DNA from: Flammeovirgaceae bacterium UBA5585
GTDB lineage: Bacteria; Bacteroidota; Bacteroidia; Cytophagales; Cyclobacteriaceae
Length of the DNA stretch: 64,000 nt
Assembly: GCA_002425185.1 (NCBI GenBank)
Contig: DILT01000014.1
Span: 1 to 64,000 of the forward strand
Direction of reading: 5' to 3'
This document shows positions 1 through 8,372 of the stretch, piece after piece; within the stretch, counting starts at the first letter, position 1, and the number at the start of each line of letters is the position of its first letter. The position numbers and the translations under genes are program-made. Below the pieces are notes generated by a model, which was not told the DNA's origin, did not search any database, and worked only from the letters and a program-made list of their open reading frames with translations.

Positions 1-1740
1 TGTAGGATAAGTATTATCCGGATCGGTTACCGTCAGGTGCGACAGCAGTACCGTAAACGGTGTGTCTTCCGGGGTAGATAACGGGCCTACCTGACCGGTG
101 ATCACAGGAGGATCATTCCCCGGGGTGACGGTGAGTTGCAGGCCAAACGTATTGCTGTTATCGGTACCATCGTTCACACGCACGTTCACCGTGAGCACAC
201 CATTGAAGTTGGCTGCTGGCGTTACAGTGTTGCCGGTGAAGGTGTAGTTTGTTCCCGCTAAAACAGTAAGCGTGAAACCTGTAGGATAAGTATTATCCGG
301 ATCGGTAACCGTAAGGTGCGACAGCAGTACCGTAAACGGTGTGTCTTCCGGAGTAGATAACGGGCCAACCTGACCGGTGATCACAGGAGGATCATTAACC
401 GGGGTGACGGTGAGTTGCAGGCCAAACGTATTGCTGTTATCGGTACCATCGTTCACACGCACGTTCACCGTAAGCACACCATTGAAGTTGGCTGCTGGCG
501 TTACGGTGTTGCCGGTGAAGGTGTAGTTCGTTCCCGCTAAAACAGTAAGCGTGAAACCTGTAGGATAAGTGTTGTCCGGATCGGTTACCGTCAGGTGCGA
601 CAGCAGTACAGTAAACGGTGTGTCTTCCGGAGTAGATAACGGGCCAACCTGACCGGTGATCACGGGTGGTGTATTGACGCTGTTAACAGTAATCTGAAAA
701 CCAAAAACATTGCTGTTAGCTATTCCATCATTCACACGGACATTGACAGTTAATGTACCATTAAATCCAGGGCTTGGAGTAATCGTATTTCCGCTAACCG
801 AGTAATTAGTGCCCGTTAGCACGGTTAGCGTAAAATCATCAGGATATATATTATCCGGATCAGTAACCACTAAATGCGATAACAAAACTGTAAAGGGTTC
901 CTCCTCATCAATACTAAAGGTTCCATTTTGTCCGGTGATTACCGGTGGGTCATTAACCGGGGTGACCGTAAGGGTTAATCCAAACGTGTTGCTATCATCA
1001 GTACCATCATTCACTTTTACGTTTACGGTAAGCACCCCATTAAACCCAGGTGCAGGGGTAACTGTATTCCCTGAAAAGGTGTAGTTCGTTCCCGCTAAAA
1101 CAGTAAGCGTGAAACCTGTAGGATAAGTATTATCCGGATCGGTTACCGTCAGGTGCGACAGCAGTACCGTAAACGGTGTGTCTTCCGGGGTAGATAACGG
1201 GCCTACCTGACCGGTGATCACAGGAGGATCATTCACCGGGGTGACGGTGAGTTGCAGGCCAAAGGTGTTGCTGTTATCGGTACCATCGTTCACACGCACG
1301 TTCACCGTGAGCACACCATTGAAGTTGGCTGCTGGCGTTACGGTGTTGCCGGTGAAGGTGTAGTTCGTTCCCGCTAAAACAGTAAGCGTGAAACCTGTAG
1401 GATAAGTATTATCCGGATCGGTTACCGTCAGGTGCGACAGCAGTACCGTAAATGGTGTGTCTTCCGGGGTAGATAACGGGCCTACCTGACCGGTGATCAC
1501 GGGTGGATCATTAACCGGGGTGACCGAAACCTGCAGGCCAAAAATATTACTGTCATCCGTGCCATCGTTTACACGAACGCTCACAGTTAACAGTCCATTA
1601 AAATCTAAATCGGGAGTTATGGTCGTGCCAACTACATCATAGTTTGAACCGGGCAAGACAGTCAACGTAAAATCATCCGGATAACTACTATCCGGATCAT
1701 CCACTATAAGGTGGGTGAGAAGTATTTCTATTGACTGGTC
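1..1740 (-). repeat. 279-bp tandem coding repeat, about 6 units
   Basis: The motif GTAGGATAAG recurs at 2, 281, 560, 1118 and 1397, with a diverged equivalent near 839 and another near 1676. The spacing is 279 bp or twice that. Most units differ by only a few bases, which suggests recent expansion or gene conversion. Assembly collapse is a risk for such repeats. Confidence 0.9.
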
Positions 1741-1848
1741 TTCAGCGATAACAATCGGATCGGGCGTCTGTCCGGTAATGACAGGTGCCTGGGAGAAAGC
1801 GCTAAAGAAAAGACAACAGATAATTGAGATTAAGCCAACTCTCATCAT
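1..1848 (-). CDS. Tandem-repeat adhesin (cadherin-like/VCBS-type repeats), C-terminus beyond window
   Basis: The frame is open from an ATG at 1848 down to base 1 (616 codons, no stop), so the gene is partial at its 3' end. A signal peptide of about 20 residues (hydrophobic stretch ending FSAFSQ) is followed by repeats of exactly 93 residues (279 bp), each containing a PVITGQ lead, a PEDTPFTVLLSHL segment, an LTVTDPDN turn and VRVNDGTDNSN. This is the look of cadherin-like/VCBS-type beta-sandwich repeats in secreted or surface adhesins. Unit boundaries recur near 2, 281, 560, 839, 1118, 1397 and 1676. The first N-terminal unit and the unit around 670-950 are diverged, while the others are nearly identical in DNA. 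A second ATG directly follows the first (1845). Function as a surface adhesin is inferred; the sorting signal would lie outside the window. Confidence 0.85.
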   Translation of the reverse strand, partial: MMRVGLISIICCLFFSAFSQAPVITGQTPDPIVIAEDQSIEILLTHLIVDDPDSSYPDDFTLTVLPGSNYDVVGTTITPDLDFNGLLTVSVRVNDGTDDSNIFGLQVSVTPVNDPPVITGQVGPLSTPEDTPFTVLLSHLTVTDPDNTYPTGFTLTVLAGTNYTFTGNTVTPAANFNGVLTVNVRVNDGTDNSNTFGLQLTVTPVNDPPVITGQVGPLSTPEDTPFTVLLSHLTVTDPDNTYPTGFTLTVLAGTNYTFSGNTVTPAPGFNGVLTVNVKVNDGTDDSNTFGLTLTVTPVNDPPVITGQNGTFSIDEEEPFTVLLSHLVVTDPDNIYPDDFTLTVLTGTNYSVSGNTITPSPGFNGTLTVNVRVNDGIANSNVFGFQITVNSVNTPPVITGQVGPLSTPEDTPFTVLLSHLTVTDPDNTYPTGFTLTVLAGTNYTFTGNTVTPAANFNGVLTVNVRVNDGTDNSNTFGLQLTVTPVNDPPVITGQVGPLSTPEDTPFTVLLSHLTVTDPDNTYPTGFTLTVLAGTNYTFTGNTVTPAANFNGVLTVNVRVNDGTDNSNTFGLQLTVTPGNDPPVITGQVGPLSTPEDTPFTVLLSHLTVTDPDNTYPT

Positions 1849-1957
1849 TACCTGAATATTGTCAGTTTGAAAAGGGTAACAAATATCGCCAAATAACCCA
1901 TCTATTTTCGCCCCAAAATGTATTTTTTCACGATTTTAAAGCCCATTTTCGCAGCCC

Positions 1958-3124
1958 ATGACCAATTTCGCATCGGTTTTATTCTGGATCAGCCTGGCCC
2001 TTATCCTGTATACCTATATCTTTTATTTCATCCTGGTGGTATTAGCCTCAAGGATTACCCGAAAAAAACCAAAAAATCCGGATTTAATAACGGACTGGCC
2101 TGCTGTAACCCTGGTTATTGCAGCCTACAATGAGGAACGCTTCATTACCGAAAAGCTGAGAAACTCCCTCACGCTCGATTACCCCGTTGACAAACTGACC
2201 ATACTGGTGGTAACCGATGGCTCCACGGACAGTACCCCTACCCTCGTACAGGAGTTTGATACGGTACTGTTATTTCATGAACCTGAACGCAGGGGGAAAA
2301 TTCATGCGGTCGACCGGATCATGAAACACATCAACTCCCCCATTGTAATTTTTACCGATGCCAATACGGAGTTAAATAACCAGGCCATTAAAAATATTGT
2401 GCGTCACTATGAAGATGCCACCGTGGGCGGTGTTGCCGGTGAGAAAAGAGTGATGAGCAAAACAGTAGATAATGCATCCGGAGCAGGTGAAGGGCTCTAT
2501 TGGAAATATGAATCGAGGCTCAAGCAAGCTGATTCGGATTTATATACCGTTGTTGGCGCTGCCGGTGAATTATTTTCTATTCGTACGGCATTATATGATA
2601 GTCCGCCACCCGATACCCTCATTGAAGATTTTTACCTCTCCATGAAAATTGTGGCCAAGGGTTTCCGGTTTGTGTATGAACCTGATGCCTACGCGATGGA
2701 AGGACCATCTGCAACAACCGAAGATGAATGGAAACGGAAAGTAAGGATTTCAGCCGGGGGGTTACAAGCCATTTCCCGGTTAACCCCTCTGCTCAATCCA
2801 TTCCGTTTCGGTCTCATCACATTCCAGTATGTTTCGCACCGGGTGCTGCGGTGGTCACTTACTCCGGTCGCTTTGATGACGGTTTTTATTGCAAACGCTA
2901 TACTTGTCCGAGGCAGTGTTTTTTTTCAGATCACCTTTATGCTTCAAAGCGCATTTTACCTGTTAGCCATTGCAGGGTACTTGTTGCGAAACAAAAAAAT
3001 TCCCATTAAAGGATTTTTTGTCCCCTACTATTTTACGATGATGAACGTGAGCGTTTTCGCTGGATTACTCCGCCTTATGAAAGGCAAGCAAACAGTAATT
3101 TGGGAAAAAGCAGAAAGAGCATGA
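1958..3124 (+). CDS. Membrane glycosyltransferase, family 2
   Basis: This 388-residue protein has an N-terminal membrane helix (about 8-30), a GT-A catalytic domain and C-terminal hydrophobic segments (about 295-365). Visible family-2 signatures are AAYNEE (55-60), VVTDGSTDST (D87 for the nucleotide), the DxD-like FTDAN (132-136), and ED at 223-224 followed by a basic stretch (EWKRKVR, 258-263) similar to the Q/RxxRW region of processive enzymes. Known members transfer sugars from nucleotide-sugars to lipid or growing polysaccharide at the inner membrane; the sugar here cannot be read. It starts 109 bp from the divergent adhesin gene and reads toward yebC. Confidence 0.85.
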   Translation: MTNFASVLFWISLALILYTYIFYFILVVLASRITRKKPKNPDLITDWPAVTLVIAAYNEERFITEKLRNSLTLDYPVDKLTILVVTDGSTDSTPTLVQEFDTVLLFHEPERRGKIHAVDRIMKHINSPIVIFTDANTELNNQAIKNIVRHYEDATVGGVAGEKRVMSKTVDNASGAGEGLYWKYESRLKQADSDLYTVVGAAGELFSIRTALYDSPPPDTLIEDFYLSMKIVAKGFRFVYEPDAYAMEGPSATTEDEWKRKVRISAGGLQAISRLTPLLNPFRFGLITFQYVSHRVLRWSLTPVALMTVFIANAILVRGSVFFQITFMLQSAFYLLAIAGYLLRNKKIPIKGFFVPYYFTMMNVSVFAGLLRLMKGKQTVIWEKAERA

Positions 3125-3152
3125 TTCATTTCAGGATTAGTGATCAACAATT

Positions 3153-3160
3153 TATTTTTG
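3153..3160 (+). promoter_or_regulatory. Bacteroidota -7 box (TATTTTTG) upstream of yebC
   Basis: TATTTTTG fits TAnnTTTG and lies 22 bases before the yebC ATG. No good TTG is seen at the right distance upstream, so only the -7 half is supported. Confidence 0.4.
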
Positions 3161-3182
3161 GACGTTGAATTAACCGGATACC

Positions 3183-3890
3183 ATGGGACGCATATTTGAA
3201 AAACGAAAACACAAAATGTTTGCCCGCTTCGATAAGATGGCAAAAGCCTTCACGCGAATCGGAAAAGATATTGCTATTGCCGTAAAACAAAACGGACCCA
3301 ACCCGGATAACAACCCTCGGCTGCGCATGGCCATCCAAAATGCCAAAGGCGTGAATATGCCTAAGGATCGTGTGGAGGCAGCCATCAAGCGTGCGTCATC
3401 CAAAGAAGAAAAAGATTTTCAGGAAATAACCTACGAAGGCTATGCCCCGCATGGTGTACCCATTATGGTAGAATGTGCTACCGACAATCCTACCCGTACA
3501 GTGGCCAACGTACGTCTTCATTTTTCCAAAAATGGCGGAAGCATGGGAAATTCCGGATCGGTTGCCTTTTTATTCGAACGCAAAGGGGTTTTCAAGTTCG
3601 ATCCGGATAAACTAAACCTCGATGAACTGGAGCTTGACCTGATTGATGCCGGAGCGGATGACATTGAACGTGGCGAAGATGAAACCATCATCTACACGCA
3701 GTTTACTGAATTCGGTCATATGCAAAAGTTTCTCGAAGCAAAGAAACTGGAGCCAAAAAGTTCTGAATTGCAATATATCCCCACCACCACAAAAGAGTTG
3801 ACGGAAGAACAACAGGATGAAGTGTTGAAATGTGTGGAGGCCCTGGAAGGTGACGATGATGTGCAGAATGTATACCACAACCTCGCCTGA
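3183..3890 (+). CDS. yebC: YebC/PmpR family protein (TACO1-like)
   Basis: At 235 residues it is the usual family length. It opens with MGRIFEKRKHKMFARFDKMAKAF in place of the textbook MAGHSKWxNIKxRK, as is common in Bacteroidota, and then has the conserved NPRLRMAIQNAKGVNMPKDRVEAAIKRA helix region (about 40-72), ITYEGYAPHGVPIMVE and TDNPTRTVANVR. The family has been described as a transcriptional regulator and, more recently, as a ribosome-associated factor helping translation through proline-rich stretches (TACO1/YebC). The function here is inferred from family. The next gene starts 1 bp after the stop codon. Confidence 0.93.
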   Translation: MGRIFEKRKHKMFARFDKMAKAFTRIGKDIAIAVKQNGPNPDNNPRLRMAIQNAKGVNMPKDRVEAAIKRASSKEEKDFQEITYEGYAPHGVPIMVECATDNPTRTVANVRLHFSKNGGSMGNSGSVAFLFERKGVFKFDPDKLNLDELELDLIDAGADDIERGEDETIIYTQFTEFGHMQKFLEAKKLEPKSSELQYIPTTTKELTEEQQDEVLKCVEALEGDDDVQNVYHNLA

Positions 3891-3891
3891 T

Positions 3892-4608
3892 ATGAAAATT
3901 CAAAGACTCCTCCTCTTCCTGTTTAGTATAAGCATACTTACAGTTTTTTCGCAGGATCACGAAACATATCAGGTTTCATTACTCGCCAATGTCGGCATAC
4001 CCTCGGCCGAACTGAAAGAAGCTGTTGACAATCCTATTGGGGGCACCGCTGTTGGCCTGGGTTTTAACGCACTCTTTAACCCAAAAGGCAAAAAAGGGTA
4101 TTCTCCGGTATTTATAGGGGCCGATTTTTCATACGTAACATTCGGTCGCGATAAACAACCTTCTACACCAACAGCACCTCCTTATAAAACATCGTTTAAC
4201 TACTATGGCATCAGTGGCCAGTCACGTTTTTTTCTTAGCAACAAACAAGTGGGTTTCGTTCCCTTTGTAGACGGACTGTTGGGTGTGAAGATTTTCAACA
4301 CGCGGACTAAAATCGATAAAAACGTTATAAACATTATCGTAAACGATGATGAACCCGAGGTGATTAACACCACCAACGATGCAGGGCTAGGCTACGCTCT
4401 GGGTGCTGGTTTTTATACCCGCAAGGCATTGAATGAAAATGGAAACCGCGATGTATCGTTTACACTCAGAGCCATGTACCATTGGGGAGATCAGACCAGT
4501 TACGTAAAACGGGGATCATTAGCCGTGAATAACGGTACCGTTTCCTATGAAACCGGGTACACCAAAACCAATATGATTATGATTCAGTTGGGTATCATTT
4601 TAAATTAA
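3892..4608 (+). CDS. Secreted outer-membrane beta-barrel protein, unknown role
   Basis: I place the start at the ATG at 3892, 1 bp after the yebC stop, because it gives a clean signal peptide (MKIQRLLLFLFSISILTVFSQ). A start 60 bases upstream would read through yebC out of frame. The 238-residue product has alternating hydrophobic/polar strands, glycine-rich turns and a C-terminal strand ending in MIQLGIILN, typical of small Bacteroidota barrels. No specific family is recognised. Translational coupling to yebC is likely from the spacing. Confidence 0.7.
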   Translation: MKIQRLLLFLFSISILTVFSQDHETYQVSLLANVGIPSAELKEAVDNPIGGTAVGLGFNALFNPKGKKGYSPVFIGADFSYVTFGRDKQPSTPTAPPYKTSFNYYGISGQSRFFLSNKQVGFVPFVDGLLGVKIFNTRTKIDKNVINIIVNDDEPEVINTTNDAGLGYALGAGFYTRKALNENGNRDVSFTLRAMYHWGDQTSYVKRGSLAVNNGTVSYETGYTKTNMIMIQLGIILN

Positions 4609-4670
4609 AAAACATCAAGTGCGCAGCCTAACCAGGTCAGCTTCGTGCGTGATGTTGTGAGTGTATACCA

Positions 4671-6692
4671 TCAAGGCAACAACCGGTTTTCTATCATCCG
4701 GTTATTGTACTGTTGGATAATAGCCTTAATCTGAATTTCCATTCGCTTAACCCGCTCTGGCTCTTCTGCTTTAATATCCCGCGTAAGCATCTTGTCTGAC
4801 ATAAAATTAAACAGGCTCACTACCTCCTTACCATCAAATACAAGGAGGTAATCATCGACATATAAATTATAAGTATCGCGATAGTTAAAAGCAAACGGTG
4901 AAGTGGCCTCACGGAAAATGTCACGACCAAAACCCACATAGGATTTATCATAGTGAAGATACCCCAAAACCGAGGGCATAATATCAATCTGCTGTGCGAG
5001 GTGAGGACGCCTGCCTGCCAGACTGTTGTCGGGCTTGAAAAAGATAACCGGTACTGAAAACAACCCCCAGGTGGTGTGTGATTCATCAAAGACAATATTG
5101 GAGGAACAATGATCGGCTGTGATAACAAAGAGCGTATTTTCATACCACGGCATCGTTGAGGCTTTCTTAAAAAAATTTCTTAACGCATAATCGGTATACT
5201 CAATGCACTTCAAAATGGGCTGCTCTCCGCCCTTGAATTTATCTTCATATTCAACAGGTACTTTAAACGGATGATGTGAGCTTACAGAAAACAGAGCAGA
5301 CAAAAAGGGCTGAGGAAAAGAATTCAATTGATCCACGTAGTAATCAAAAAATTTATCATCCCATACGCCCCACATGCCATCAAAATCATCGGAGGCATTT
5401 TCTACATCACGCTCATACTCATCCATACCATAATAATGCTCAAAACCAGCCAGGTTCATAAAGGCTTTAAAACCCATGGAACCATTGGGTGCCCCGTGAA
5501 AAAAAGAGGTATGGTATCCTTTGGCTTTTAGTGCCGATCCCAAACTGTTGATGGAATTACCAGCGAACGGTGTAAGTACATAGGGTACACCCAAGGATGG
5601 GATGGATGCCAGCACAGAAGGCAGCCCATCGATTGATTTTCGGCCATTCGCAAGGGAGTAGTCGAACGATAAACTATGCTGGATAAGGGAATCAAGATAA
5701 GGCGTGTAACCTGAGTAGTTTTTCTTATCCTGATTAAAGGTCCCGATAAACTCTTTTGAAAAACTTTCCAAAATAATTACAACCACATTATCGGCACGGA
5801 AACCGGTGGTATCATTTGAATGATGAACCGGAGAATAAACGCGCTCCAATTCATTTGTATCGCCAAAATATTGAAGTTTTTTGATTTTGGTTTTTCCTAA
5901 TGTCCGGAAAACAGCAAAAGGTGTATTTAAAACAAGGCTGATCTCCTGAGGATGCTTTACGTATTCCCCGGCATTACTTAACGTAATGGGCCTGGTGCTG
6001 TGGGCAAAGCCACCGCGTGCCCCACCAATAAATAAATAGATTATCAGGGGCATTGAAAGTAATCCACAGACGTAATACAACCAACGGTCTTTAAGCATAG
6101 GGCCTTCCACCCGCGTACGCTTATAAAGCCAGATCATCAGCACCAATAACACTACCCAAAAAGCCACGGCATACCAGTAGTCTGCTAAAAACCGGAAGAA
6201 GAGTGAACCAAGATTGGTTTCATTCTGAAACTGTTGAAAAATATCAGCCGTGGTTCTGCGCAAGGTAAAAGGATAGTACACCATATCCGATACATTCATC
6301 GCCAACGCTACGCCATTGAACAGGAAAAAAATGAATTTCAAAATTTGTTGGTAGCCCGTTCGAAAACGAAGGTTCAAGGGAATGATTGACAGCACAATAG
6401 TAAGCGCATTGATATAAAGAACCGCTGTAAAATCGAACCGCAACCCCCCGATAAGTATGCGGCTAAACCCGCGCCAGGTAACATCCGGGAAATAGGATGC
6501 ATTAAAAAGGTAAAAGGCAATTCTGCACAGGCTAAAAAGCAACATAGCAATGAGCAATCGCTGAAGCAATGCCACATAAATATTGCCCTTCCACCGAAGT
6601 CCCTTGAAACGATCGTACAAGTTTCGCATCAGGCTGCGAATTAAGAGAAAAATAAGGATATTCAACGGTTTGATTAACCCTACGGGCGGCAA
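4671..6692 (-). CDS. LtaS-like membrane phosphoglycerol/phosphoethanolamine transferase (sulfatase fold)
   Basis: Five or so membrane helices (about 40-65, 85-105, 115-135, 172-190, 205-225) precede a periplasmic sulfatase-type domain. NVVVIILES (302-310, E309 metal ligand), GRKSIDGLPS with S353 where the family nucleophile sits, SVSSHHPF and FVITADHCSSN (metal ligands D and H) match the LtaS/OpgB alkaline-phosphatase superfamily. Gram-positive LtaS uses threonine as nucleophile, whereas the residue here reads as serine. Substrate is unknown, since this cell should lack lipoteichoic acid; decoration of a glycan or lipid with glycerol-phosphate or similar is inferred. The start is uncertain: an ATG at 6629 (residue 22, MRNLYDRFKG) is a plausible alternative. 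Confidence 0.85.
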   Translation of the reverse strand: MPPVGLIKPLNILIFLLIRSLMRNLYDRFKGLRWKGNIYVALLQRLLIAMLLFSLCRIAFYLFNASYFPDVTWRGFSRILIGGLRFDFTAVLYINALTIVLSIIPLNLRFRTGYQQILKFIFFLFNGVALAMNVSDMVYYPFTLRRTTADIFQQFQNETNLGSLFFRFLADYWYAVAFWVVLLVLMIWLYKRTRVEGPMLKDRWLYYVCGLLSMPLIIYLFIGGARGGFAHSTRPITLSNAGEYVKHPQEISLVLNTPFAVFRTLGKTKIKKLQYFGDTNELERVYSPVHHSNDTTGFRADNVVVIILESFSKEFIGTFNQDKKNYSGYTPYLDSLIQHSLSFDYSLANGRKSIDGLPSVLASIPSLGVPYVLTPFAGNSINSLGSALKAKGYHTSFFHGAPNGSMGFKAFMNLAGFEHYYGMDEYERDVENASDDFDGMWGVWDDKFFDYYVDQLNSFPQPFLSALFSVSSHHPFKVPVEYEDKFKGGEQPILKCIEYTDYALRNFFKKASTMPWYENTLFVITADHCSSNIVFDESHTTWGLFSVPVIFFKPDNSLAGRRPHLAQQIDIMPSVLGYLHYDKSYVGFGRDIFREATSPFAFNYRDTYNLYVDDYLLVFDGKEVVSLFNFMSDKMLTRDIKAEEPERVKRMEIQIKAIIQQYNNRMIENRLLP

Positions 6693-6748
6693 TTCATTAC
6701 CCCTTATTAAGATTAATTATTATTTTGCCCTGTTAATTACGTTACCGA

Positions 6749-7669
6749 ATGAACCTTACCTCTCCGTTTAATTCATTCATACTGATTTTTGCCGTAGTCC
6801 TTAGCTTTTTGCAGGCCAGCGGTCAGGAGGTTCACTCATTGGGTGTATTCAGTGGGTTTACCATACCGTATACCTGGGATGACGGCTTCTACAAAGATCC
6901 CCGCTACCGCATTAAATACAACCTGAAATTCGCGCCCATAGGTGTGCATTACGGGGTTGACAGGCCCGGCTATGGATTAACATTTGATCCCAGTATATTC
7001 CGGACAGGCCAATACTTCAACGTTATCAACACCTCGGGGGGCGATGTGGGTGAACGCAAGATTGACATGACCTTTATTCATGCTCCCATTGGCTTTAAGC
7101 TTCACATGATTGATATGTCTTTTTTCAAAGTGAGTTTTGTAGCCTCGGCAAGTATTTCATACATGCTGGCTGGCAAGGAAACCATTACTCACCTCGACAG
7201 TAAATTGGCATTTCCTCAATCTACCTACCCTATTCTTCCACCCGACTACACGGTAGAATACGATGGTGTACTGGTGCCTAACCTTCGGGATTTTACCTTG
7301 CTTGATAAAAGTGATTTTAACCAACTGCAGGTATATGGGGCCATTGGCTTCCGGTCGGATTGGGATTTGAGTGAAAACTATCGTGTTTCATTTGACTTGC
7401 GCGGATACTACGGCATATTTGACCCACGCAAAAAGAGCTACATTGAAAGGGTTGATGGCAACCAGACAATTTATGATTTACCCGGAAACCGCAGAGATAT
7501 GTTTGCTTACCTAACCGTTGGCATTTCTCGTATTGTAGAGATTGACGAAAAGGAAAGACAAGCGAAAACAAAACAACGGTCGGGCTCACAACGAACTCCG
7601 GTGCAATCCAAGTATCAACACCTGCATAATTCAAAATCAAAAAAGAAACACAGCCCACCTAAAAACTGA
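6749..7669 (+). CDS. Secreted beta-barrel protein with basic C-terminal tail
   Basis: The 306-residue protein starts with a signal peptide (MNLTSPFNSFILIFAVVLSF...ASGQ). The body resembles PorT-family outer-membrane barrels of Bacteroidota (repeated amphipathic strands, terminal strand AYLTVGISRIVEI near 255-268). The last 40 residues are very basic and Lys/Gln/Ser rich (KERQAKTKQRSG...KSKKKHSPPKN), which is unusual after a barrel and would face the periplasm. It is divergent from the LtaS-like gene (56 bp) and its stop codon is 1 bp before the following SDR gene. No specific function is assigned. Confidence 0.65.
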   Translation: MNLTSPFNSFILIFAVVLSFLQASGQEVHSLGVFSGFTIPYTWDDGFYKDPRYRIKYNLKFAPIGVHYGVDRPGYGLTFDPSIFRTGQYFNVINTSGGDVGERKIDMTFIHAPIGFKLHMIDMSFFKVSFVASASISYMLAGKETITHLDSKLAFPQSTYPILPPDYTVEYDGVLVPNLRDFTLLDKSDFNQLQVYGAIGFRSDWDLSENYRVSFDLRGYYGIFDPRKKSYIERVDGNQTIYDLPGNRRDMFAYLTVGISRIVEIDEKERQAKTKQRSGSQRTPVQSKYQHLHNSKSKKKHSPPKN

Positions 7670-7670
7670 A

Positions 7671-8366
7671 ATGGCATTAAAAAACGTTGTAATAACAGGC
7701 GCAGGAGGAAACCTGGGGAAAGTGGTGGTTGAGAAATTTTTAAAATCCGGCTTTCGGGTTATTGCCATTCTTTCACCGGGTAAAACCTTGAGCAATAATA
7801 TTACCGGAGAACTTCACAGCTATAATGTTGACCTCACGCGTGAAGAGGATGTTAACGCCTTAACCGATACACTCATCGAAAAACACGGCAACCTGGACAT
7901 TGCCATTTTTCTGGCCGGTGGATTTGCCCCCGGTAATCTTTCGGAAACATCGGATGAGGTCTTAAAAAAAATGTATTCCCGTAATTTTGAAACCGCTTAT
8001 TTTATAGCGCGCAACATACATCAGCACATGCTGAACCAGGACTCAGGAGGAAGAATTGTGTTGATTGGATCAAAGCCATCACTGAATCCCAACGAAGCAA
8101 AAAGTTCAGTTGCCTATGCGCTGTCAAAATCGCTGCTCTTCCGCTTTGCTGAAATACTAAATGCAGAAGGACAATCTAAAGGTGTAGTTACATCGGTGGT
8201 GGTACCGGGCACTATCGATACCCCCGTCAATCGTGAAGCCATGCCTCATGCTAACTTCTCCACCTGGGTTTCAACAGAAGACATCGCCTACGCCATACAT
8301 TATTTGTGCACCGAAAAAGGTGCTTCCCTGCATGATCCGGTGCTAAAGATGTACGGAATACGATAG
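7671..8366 (+). CDS. Short-chain dehydrogenase/reductase (SDR)
   Basis: I chose ATG 7671 (MALKNVVITGAGGNLG), 1 bp after the upstream stop; it gives 231 residues, normal for classical SDRs. The Rossmann glycine motif TGAGGNLG, the NxD region (YNVDLT), an AGG where many have NAG, a serine in LIGSKPS and the catalytic YALSK (Y-x3-K) are all visible. It reduces or oxidises an unknown substrate with NAD(P). The gene ends 6 bp before the end of the convergent histidine kinase gene. Confidence 0.85.
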   Translation: MALKNVVITGAGGNLGKVVVEKFLKSGFRVIAILSPGKTLSNNITGELHSYNVDLTREEDVNALTDTLIEKHGNLDIAIFLAGGFAPGNLSETSDEVLKKMYSRNFETAYFIARNIHQHMLNQDSGGRIVLIGSKPSLNPNEAKSSVAYALSKSLLFRFAEILNAEGQSKGVVTSVVVPGTIDTPVNREAMPHANFSTWVSTEDIAYAIHYLCTEKGASLHDPVLKMYGIR

Positions 8367-8372
8367 AAAGAT

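Noticed and set aside
1..1740. Regular direct repeats that might suggest a CRISPR array or satellite DNA
   Set aside because: The period is 279 bp (93 codons) and the minus-strand frame is open throughout with a signal peptide at its start, so the repeats are protein domains.
4611..4656. Weak hairpin AACATCA...TGATGTT between convergent genes
   Set aside because: The stem is short with a 32-base interval and no T-run; it is not a convincing terminator.
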